From: DASWIP01 sp036397635
Lineage (GTDB): Bacteria > Actinomycetota > AC-67
DNA: 10,431 nucleotides
Assembly: GCA_036397635.1 (NCBI GenBank)
Contig: DASWIP010000132.1
Location: 1-10,431, forward strand
Direction of reading: 5' to 3'
In this document: piece after piece, positions 5,805-10,431 of the stretch
Numbering within the stretch: position 1 is the stretch's first letter
Layout of the letters: each line of letters starts with the position of its first letter
The notes under the pieces: generated by a model
Database searches by the model: none
The model's input: the letters and a program-made list of their open reading frames with translations, nothing else
Told to the model about the DNA's origin: nothing
Translations under genes and position numbers: made by a program

Positions 5805-6884
5805 TCACTTGAACTCGATGACCTGGCGGATGACCTCACCGCGCATCATCGCGTCGAACGCGTCGTTCACCTCGTCGAGCGTCACGCGGCGGGTGATCAT
5901 GCCCTCGAGATCGAGCTTGCCCTGACGCCATAGCCGGATCAGCCGGTGGAAGTCGCGTCGGACGTCGGCGGATCCGTACAGGCAGCCGAGGATCCGCTTC
6001 TCGTCGAAGAACAGCTCGTAGGCGTTGAACTCGACGATGGCGTCGGACTTGCCGGCTCCGACCACGACGGTGGTACCGCCGCGACGCGTCGCGTCGTAAG
6101 CCGAGCGGATCGTCGCGGGATGCCCGACCACCTCGAAGGCGTAGTCGAAGCCGTGGCCCTCGGTCAGCTCCTGTTTGAGGTCGGCGAGCCCTTCGGGCGC
6201 CGCCGCATGCGTGGCGCCGAAGCTGCGCGCCATCTCGTGCTTGGCCTCGACCGGATCGACGGCGATGATCTCAGCGGCACCCGCGATGCGCGCGCCCTGG
6301 ATCACGGAGATACCGACCCCGCCCGCGCCGATGACTACTACAGAGCTGCCGGGTTCGACCCGAGCCGTGTTGATCACCGCACCCACGCCGGTCATGACGC
6401 CGCAGCCGATCAGCGAGGCCACGTCGAGCGGCACATCGTCGGGGATCTTGATCGCCCCCTTGTGGCTCACGACGGTCTCTTCGGCGAAGGTCCCGGTGCC
6501 GCTGAAGCCGTAGACCTGCTCCCCGTTCAGGCTGAAGCGCTGCGCGAGGGTCCCGATCGCGACCTCGTTGAGACACAGATGCGGCTGGCCACCCAGGCAG
6601 AACCGGCACGACCCGCACGGCGGCATCCAGGACAGGATGACGTGATCGCCAACCGCCAGAGTCGAGACGCCCTCGCCGACCGCGATGATCTCACCGGCGC
6701 CCTCGTGCCCGATCACGAAGGGCAGCGGCATGGGGAAGGTGCCGTTGGTCCCCGAGATGTCCGAGTGACATACCCCCGCGGCCACCATCTTCACCCGCAC
6801 CTCACCCGGTCCGGGTCCGGCAAGCTCGATCTGATCGCTGATCTCGACGGGAACGTTGAGCTCTCGGACGACCGCGGCGCGCAT
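5805..6884 (-). CDS. Zinc-dependent NAD alcohol dehydrogenase (MDR family)
   Basis: 359 residues of the medium-chain dehydrogenase family. The catalytic zinc ligands are Cys39 (GVCHSD), His60-Glu61 (GHEGAGE) and Cys161 (LIGCGVMTG). The structural zinc ligands are Cys90, Cys93, Cys96 and Cys104, all present. The Rossmann motif GAGGVG is at 186-191, and Asp210 at the end of the next strand favours NAD over NADP. It would interconvert a primary alcohol and an aldehyde. Beside a sterol-type P450 and under a KstR-like operator, a likely substrate is the terminal side-chain alcohol (inference). No aldehyde dehydrogenase is visible in the window. The start is supported by AGGAGG (6896-6891) 6 nt before the ATG and by a strong promoter 30 bp upstream. 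It is divergent from the ligase operon and may be cotranscribed with the secreted-protein gene. Confidence 0.93.
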   Translation of the reverse strand: MRAAVVRELNVPVEISDQIELAGPGPGEVRVKMVAAGVCHSDISGTNGTFPMPLPFVIGHEGAGEIIAVGEGVSTLAVGDHVILSWMPPCGSCRFCLGGQPHLCLNEVAIGTLAQRFSLNGEQVYGFSGTGTFAEETVVSHKGAIKIPDDVPLDVASLIGCGVMTGVGAVINTARVEPGSSVVVIGAGGVGISVIQGARIAGAAEIIAVDPVEAKHEMARSFGATHAAAPEGLADLKQELTEGHGFDYAFEVVGHPATIRSAYDATRRGGTTVVVGAGKSDAIVEFNAYELFFDEKRILGCLYGSADVRRDFHRLIRLWRQGKLDLEGMITRRVTLDEVNDAFDAMMRGEVIRQVIEFK

Positions 6885-6913
6885 GGGTGACCTCCTCGTC
6901 GGCTCGCGGCCGG

Positions 6914-6943
6914 ATTAGAACACGTTCTGCTTTCGAGCCGCAA
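6914..6943 (-). promoter_or_regulatory. KstR-like operator and promoter of the alcohol dehydrogenase gene
   Basis: On the minus strand the operator is CAGAACGTGTTCTA (6929-6916), one mismatch (first T to C) from TNNAACNNGTTNNA. TTGCGG (6943-6938) stands 18 bp upstream of TCTAAT (6919-6914), which overlaps the operator. The -35, the GAAAG in the spacer and the operator core repeat the P450 promoter module. The gene starts 31 bp downstream with a good Shine-Dalgarno sequence, so it is not leaderless. Confidence 0.85.
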
Positions 6944-7055
6944 GGCTCCGGCTGCGCATCCGGACCTCTCCGATCGCGAGGAGGATCCGCCCTGCCCGAG
7001 TGATGCGCCGCAGGCGAGCGGTGATGTGCCCCGCCCCAACACACCGCGACCGGCC

Positions 7056-7087
7056 TTGCATCCACAACCTAGAACGTGTTCTAATTT
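7056..7087 (+). promoter_or_regulatory. KstR-like operator overlapping a leaderless -10 (ligase operon)
   Basis: The operator TAGAACGTGTTCTA (7070-7083) is a full consensus match, identical to the P450 operator. Its final TA opens TAATTT (7082-7087), a TANNNT -10, followed by 7 nt and the ATG at 7095. TTGCAT (7056-7061) is a candidate -35, 18 bp before TCTAAT (7080-7085). No Shine-Dalgarno sequence precedes the ATG. The other sequence in the 6944-7055 gap shows nothing I recognise. Confidence 0.85.
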
Positions 7088-7094
7088 CGCCACC

Positions 7095-8645
7095 ATGGCC
7101 GAGTTCGTGTTCTGGAACCACGCCCAGAAAGACCCGGACCATCTCGCGCTCGTCGAGCCCGACGGGACCGAGCACACGGCGGGCGAGCTGCTCGCATCGT
7201 CGGATCAACTGACCCATGGGCTGCGCGCGCTCGGGCTAAAGGCCGGAGACGCGGTCGCGGTGGTCCTGCCCAACTCCGCCGCGATGGTCGAGCTGAACCT
7301 CGCCTGTATGCAATCCGGTTGGTATCTGGTGCCGCTGAACTACCACCTCGCGGCACCCGAGATCGCCTACATCGTCTCGGACTCCAAGGCCAAGGCGATG
7401 ATCTGTCACGAGCGGTTCGCCGACAAGTGCCGGCAGGCGGCCGACGAGATCGCATTCCCGGCCGGCGCGCGCTTCTCGGTCGGCTCGATCGAGGGATTCG
7501 CCTCGTACGAGCAGCTCAAGGACGACCAACCCACCGTCATGCCGTCCGACCGCGTACTCGGCACGGTCATGAACTACACGGCCGGCACGACGGGGCGCCC
7601 GAAAGGCGTCCGGCGGCCGATCGCCGAGCAGGAGCCCGACGGCGCGATCGAGCTGGAGGCGCTGTTCCTGATGCTGTTCGGGATCCAGGCCCACGACGAC
7701 AACGTGCATCTCGCGGTCTCACCCATGTACCACACGGCCGTGATGCGCTTCTCGATGATGTCGCTGCATCTCGGACACACGGTCGTGCAGATGGACAAGT
7801 GGACGGCCGAGGAGACGCTGCGGCTCATCGACCGCTACAAGGTGACCACCAGCCACATGGTGCCGACACAGTTCCATCGGCTGCTGCAGCTCCCCGACGA
7901 CGCGAAGAAGGCCTTCGACGTTTCGTCTCTGCGTCACATGGTCCACTCCGCCGCGCCCTGTCCGGTCCCGATCAAGAAGTCGATGCTCGACTGGTGGGGC
8001 CCGGTCATCGACGAGTACTACGCGGCGACCGAGGGCGGCGGCACGCTTGCGACGCCGGACGAATGGCTGAAGAAGCCGGGCACCGTGGGTAAGCCATGGC
8101 CGATCTCGGAGATCCGGATCCTCGACGACGACAACAAGCCTCTCCCGCCCAACACGCCGGGCACGGTGTGGATCAAGATGGGCGACTACACCTTCGAGTA
8201 CCACGGCGACCGCAAGAAGACCGAGGAGACCTGGAACGAGGGCTTCTTCACCGTTGGCGACGTCGGCTACCTCGACGAGGACGGTTACCTGTTCCTCAAC
8301 GACCGCAAGAGCGACATGATCATCTCGGGTGGCGTGAACGTCTATCCCGCCGAGATCGAGGCGGCGTTGATGACCCACCCGAAGGTCACCGACGTGGCGG
8401 TGTTCGGGATCCCCCACGACGACTGGGGAGAGGAGATCAAGGCGGTGGTCCAGCCGAAGCCCGGCGTCGATGGCGACGACGCGCTCGCCGAGGACCTGGC
8501 CGCGTTCTGCCGCGAGCAGCTCGCCGGCTACAAGGTCCCGCGCTCGTTCGATTTCTCCGAGCAGCTGCCGCGCGACCCGAACGGCAAGCTCTACAAGCGC
8601 ACGCTGCGCGACCCCTACTGGGAAGGCCGCGACCGTGCCATCTAG
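7095..8645 (+). CDS. Acyl-CoA ligase (FadD-type, ANL superfamily)
   Basis: A 516-residue adenylate-forming enzyme that would activate a carboxylate with ATP and CoA. The phosphate-binding motif is YTAGTTGRPKG (161-171), the A5 motif YYAATEGGG (308-316), A7 is GDVGYLDEDGY (388-398), the hinge region DRKSDMIISGGVNVYPAEIE is at 403-422, and the A10 lysine is Lys498 (PNGKLYKR). All key residues are intact. The middle (MYHT, then TTSHMVPTQFHRLLQLP) looks to me more like FadD4-type ligases than FadD19, so no symbol is given. Its position heading a KstR-like operon with DUF35 and Ltp genes suggests a sterol side-chain acid as substrate. The open frame extends upstream to 7026, but that would place the operator inside the gene. 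The ATG at 7095 sits 7 nt after a -10 element and begins at the expected domain edge (MAEFVFWNHAQKDPDHLALV). Confidence 0.93.
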   Translation: MAEFVFWNHAQKDPDHLALVEPDGTEHTAGELLASSDQLTHGLRALGLKAGDAVAVVLPNSAAMVELNLACMQSGWYLVPLNYHLAAPEIAYIVSDSKAKAMICHERFADKCRQAADEIAFPAGARFSVGSIEGFASYEQLKDDQPTVMPSDRVLGTVMNYTAGTTGRPKGVRRPIAEQEPDGAIELEALFLMLFGIQAHDDNVHLAVSPMYHTAVMRFSMMSLHLGHTVVQMDKWTAEETLRLIDRYKVTTSHMVPTQFHRLLQLPDDAKKAFDVSSLRHMVHSAAPCPVPIKKSMLDWWGPVIDEYYAATEGGGTLATPDEWLKKPGTVGKPWPISEIRILDDDNKPLPPNTPGTVWIKMGDYTFEYHGDRKKTEETWNEGFFTVGDVGYLDEDGYLFLNDRKSDMIISGGVNVYPAEIEAALMTHPKVTDVAVFGIPHDDWGEEIKAVVQPKPGVDGDDALAEDLAAFCREQLAGYKVPRSFDFSEQLPRDPNGKLYKRTLRDPYWEGRDRAI

Positions 8646-9093
8646 CGGCGCCGCCCCGGGCGACGTCCTTACGGCCGAGCACGTGCTCGAGTACACCTAC
8701 ACGCGCTCAGTGGGACCCGTGATCGGGCGGTTCTTCACGGGGCTGCGCGAGCAGCGCATCGAAGGCATCCGCGCGCGCGACGGCCGCGTGATCTGCCCGC
8801 CGACCGAGTACGACCCCGCGACCGGCGAGCAGCTCGACGACTGGGTCCCCGTCGCCGACGCCGGCGAGATCACATCCTGGACCTGGGTGGCCGAGCCTCG
8901 GCCCGAGCATCCGCTGGCGGAGCCCTTCGCGTGGGCGCTGATCCGCCTGGACGGATCCGACACGGCGATGCTGCACGCAGTCGGGGCGCGCGCGCCCGAC
9001 GCCGTACGCACCGGCGCCCGCGTGCGCGCGCGCTGGCGCGCCGAACGCCGCGGCCACATCACCGACATCGAGTGCTTCGAGGTGGTCGAGTGA
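8635..9093 (+). CDS. DUF35 OB-fold protein with degenerate zinc ribbon (first of pair)
   Basis: 152 residues. After an N-terminal helix (about 25-45, SVGPVIGRFFTGLREQRIEG) comes the stretch where a rubredoxin-like ribbon is expected (RARDGRVICPPTEYDPATGE, 46-65), then an OB-fold-like half (EITSWTWVAEP to GARVRARWRAE). The ribbon has only one Cys (54), which is not in a ligand position, so zinc binding appears lost, although the PPxxYDPxTGE backbone remains. DUF35 proteins partner thiolase-fold Ltp proteins; in mycobacteria the DUF35 part of ChsH2 activates the Ltp2 retro-aldolase. The GTG start at 8635 overlaps the ligase end by 11 bp and has GGAAGG 8 nt upstream. From memory Rv3521 is about 303 residues, close to the sum of this protein and the next (308), so the pair may be the unfused form. 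Confidence 0.82.
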   Translation: MPSSGAAPGDVLTAEHVLEYTYTRSVGPVIGRFFTGLREQRIEGIRARDGRVICPPTEYDPATGEQLDDWVPVADAGEITSWTWVAEPRPEHPLAEPFAWALIRLDGSDTAMLHAVGARAPDAVRTGARVRARWRAERRGHITDIECFEVVE

Positions 9094-9560
9094 GCGAGGC
9101 CGCCGCGCCCGAGTCGGTCACGATGATGGACGCGCCGATCCGGCTCACGTACTCGTACACCCCCGGGGTCGCGCAGTCGGAGTTCCTGCGCGCGCTGACC
9201 GAACGCCGGATCCTCGGCCAGCGCTGCTCGACGTGCGAGCAGGTCTACGTGCCGCCGCGCGGGATGTGCGCGCGGGACGGCATCGCGCTGGAAGGCACCT
9301 TCGAGCTGCCGGACACGGGCGTGGTGAGCGGGTTCTGCATCGTGAACATCCCCTTCGCCGGACAGGCGGTCGAGTGCCCGTACGTGAGCGCCTCGATCAC
9401 CTTCGACGGCGCCGACATCCCGATCTTCCACCTGGTGCAAGAGATCGACCCCGCCGCGGTACACGTCGGGATGCGCGTGCAAGCCGTGTGGTCCGAAGAG
9501 CCGCAACCGTCGATGCAGACCATCCGCTACTTCCGTCCCCTGGAGGCCGCGGATGCGTGA
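9090..9560 (+). CDS. DUF35 zinc-ribbon/OB-fold protein (second of pair)
   Basis: 156 residues. An N-terminal helix (VAQSEFLRALTERRILGQ, about 27-44) precedes a rubredoxin-like ribbon, C46-S-T-C49, then VYVPPRGM, then C60-A-R-D63, so three Cys and one Asp stand at the usual four-ligand spacing. An OB-fold follows (about 68-150; GVVSGFCIVNIPFAG, VECPYVSASITFDGAD). This is the standard companion of thiolase-fold lipid-transfer proteins and is thought to bind CoA or acyl-CoA and stabilise the Ltp active site. The GTG start overlaps the preceding stop as GTGA, with GAGGTGG (9079-9085) upstream. The following Ltp gene overlaps its 3' end by 8 bp. An alternative ATG at 9123 would also keep the ribbon, but the overlap pattern favours GTG. 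Whether Asp63 completes a zinc site cannot be judged from sequence. Confidence 0.85.
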   Translation: MSEAAAPESVTMMDAPIRLTYSYTPGVAQSEFLRALTERRILGQRCSTCEQVYVPPRGMCARDGIALEGTFELPDTGVVSGFCIVNIPFAGQAVECPYVSASITFDGADIPIFHLVQEIDPAAVHVGMRVQAVWSEEPQPSMQTIRYFRPLEAADA

Positions 9561-10431
9561 GGTGGCAGTCGTCTCGTTCGCGCAATCTCCGACCACCGTC
9601 GAGGACGCGCGCAGCGAGGTCGAGATCCTGCAGCCGGTGCTGCACCAGGCGGTCGAGCGCTCGGGGATCGCGCGCGAGCAGATCGGGTTCACCGTCTCGG
9701 GGTCGTGTGACTACCTGGCGGGGCAGCCGTTCGCGTTCGTGATGGGTTTGGAGGCCGTCGGCGCATGGCCGCCGATCCGCGAGTCCCACGTCGAGATGGA
9801 CGGCGCCTGGGCCTTGTACGAGGCGTGGGCGCGCCTGCAGCACGGCGACATCGACGCGGCGCTGGTCTACGCGTTCGGCAAGTCCTCGACGGGAGATCTG
9901 CCGAAGGTGATGACCCTGCAGCTCGATCCCTACTATCTCGCGCCGTTGTGGCCGGATGCGATCAGCGTCGCGGCGCTGCAGGCGCGCGCGCTGCTCGACG
10001 CGGGAGCGCACACCGAGCGCGATATGGCCGAGGTGGCCGCGCGCTCACGCCGCGACGCGGCATCGAACCCGAACGCGCAGGTCTCCGGAGATACATCGGC
10101 GGATGCGCTGCTGCAGGAGCCGTACGTATCGACACCGTTGCGCGCGCACGACTGTCCGTCGGCCGGTGACGGGTCGGCAGCGGTCGTGCTGGCCGCCGGC
10201 GCTCTGGCGCGCGAGGTGGCCGAGCGGCCGGTGTGGATCCGCGGCATCGACCACCGGATCGAGCCGCACGCGCTGGGCGCGCGCGACCTCACCACGTCGG
10301 CTTCCACGCGGATCGCCGCCGCCGCCGCCGGCGCGAGCAGCGACAGGATCGACCTCGCCGAACTGTACGCGCCGTTCTCGCATCAGGAGCTGATCCTTCG
10401 CGACGCACTCGGCCTCAACGGGCAGACGGCC
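9553..10431 (+). CDS. Thiolase-fold lipid-transfer protein, Ltp-type probable aldolase (3' end cut by window edge)
   Basis: 293 residues are visible of a chain that is usually about 350-400 long. The fold is thiolase/SCP-x-like: REVAVVSFAQSP at the N-terminus, HGDIDAALVYAFGKSS (97-112) in the position of the thiolase IxxGxxDxxLxxGxExMS strand, CPSAGDGSAAVVLA (201-214) matching the thiolase SDGAAA region, and ELYAPFSHQELILRDALGL (270-288) near the active-site loop. Where thiolases have the nucleophilic Cys (CASG) this protein reads EMDG (81-84), so ordinary thiolysis is not expected. That agrees with Ltp2/Ltp3/Ltp4-type proteins, which carry out retro-aldol cleavage of sterol side chains with a DUF35 partner; in Rhodococcus, Ltp3 and Ltp4 are needed for C24-branched sterols. 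The ATG has GGAGG 6 nt upstream and overlaps the DUF35 stop. Phytosterol side-chain cleavage is the likely role, but inferred. Confidence 0.87.
   Translation, partial: MREVAVVSFAQSPTTVEDARSEVEILQPVLHQAVERSGIAREQIGFTVSGSCDYLAGQPFAFVMGLEAVGAWPPIRESHVEMDGAWALYEAWARLQHGDIDAALVYAFGKSSTGDLPKVMTLQLDPYYLAPLWPDAISVAALQARALLDAGAHTERDMAEVAARSRRDAASNPNAQVSGDTSADALLQEPYVSTPLRAHDCPSAGDGSAAVVLAAGALAREVAERPVWIRGIDHRIEPHALGARDLTTSASTRIAAAAAGASSDRIDLAELYAPFSHQELILRDALGLNGQTA

Noticed and set aside
5946..6890. A 314-codon plus-strand open frame over the alcohol dehydrogenase
   Set aside because: It is the complement of a gene with all seven zinc-ligand positions plus the Rossmann motif intact. No recognisable protein in this frame.
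7026..7094. Upstream extension of the ligase to an ATG at 7026
   Set aside because: It would put the operator and -10 inside the coding region and add 23 residues (Pro/Arg-rich) unlike ligase N-termini.
7719..8696. A 325-codon minus-strand open frame over the ligase
   Set aside because: Antisense shadow of the adenylation domain, rich in Val/Leu/Arg/Asp, with no motif or ribosome site.
10315..10329. A (GCC)5 run
   Set aside because: It encodes an Ala stretch within the Ltp reading frame in GC-rich DNA; too short to treat as a functional repeat.
1..10431. tRNA or rRNA genes, CRISPR arrays, insertion sequences
   Set aside because: No cloverleaf, regularly spaced repeat, transposase-like protein or terminal inverted repeat was seen; the window is almost entirely catabolic genes and their promoters.

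Overview
This is a GC-rich actinobacterial window that looks like a sterol (cholesterol or phytosterol) side-chain catabolism locus. The main evidence is four copies of the 14-bp KstR operator (consensus TNNAACNNGTTNNA), one in front of each catabolic transcription unit. The gene content agrees: a CYP125/CYP142-type P450, an EchA19-like enoyl-CoA hydratase, an F420-type luciferase-like oxidoreductase, paired acyl-CoA dehydrogenases, an acyl-CoA ligase, two DUF35 proteins and an Ltp (thiolase-fold) protein. From memory, the Mycobacterium tuberculosis sterol region around Rv3515c-Rv3523 holds a similar set. The lineage below phylum cannot be fixed by eye; KstR-type control and an F420-type enzyme favour Actinobacteria.

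Layout. Positions 1-3725 are a minus-strand operon, in transcription order: enoyl-CoA hydratase (3725-2928), LLM-class oxidoreductase (2903-1791), acyl-CoA dehydrogenase with the catalytic Glu (1780-638), and a second, divergent acyl-CoA dehydrogenase subunit (641 to beyond the left edge). A 24-bp tandem duplication separates the first two genes and creates a 7-codon mini-cistron. Positions 3726-3994 are a divergent promoter region with two operators and a 10-bp inverted repeat. The P450 runs on the plus strand (3995-5203). Convergent to it on the minus strand are a small secreted six-cysteine protein of unknown function (5726-5247) and, upstream of that, a zinc alcohol dehydrogenase (6884-5805). 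A second divergent promoter region (6885-7094) also has two operators. From 7095 to the right edge is a tightly overlapping plus-strand operon: acyl-CoA ligase, two DUF35 proteins, and an Ltp protein cut by the window edge.

How the parts may work together (inference): the P450 hydroxylates the terminal side-chain methyl and the alcohol dehydrogenase carries the oxidation on. The ligase makes the CoA thioester, the heteromeric dehydrogenase and the hydratase run beta-oxidation, and the DUF35/Ltp complex performs a retro-aldol cleavage of a branched side chain. The LLM oxidoreductase and the secreted protein have no defined step.

The least expected signals are regulatory. In all four promoters the operator runs directly into the -10 element. 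In two of them the -10 lies 6-7 nt before the ATG with no Shine-Dalgarno sequence, which predicts leaderless mRNAs for the first gene of both long operons.
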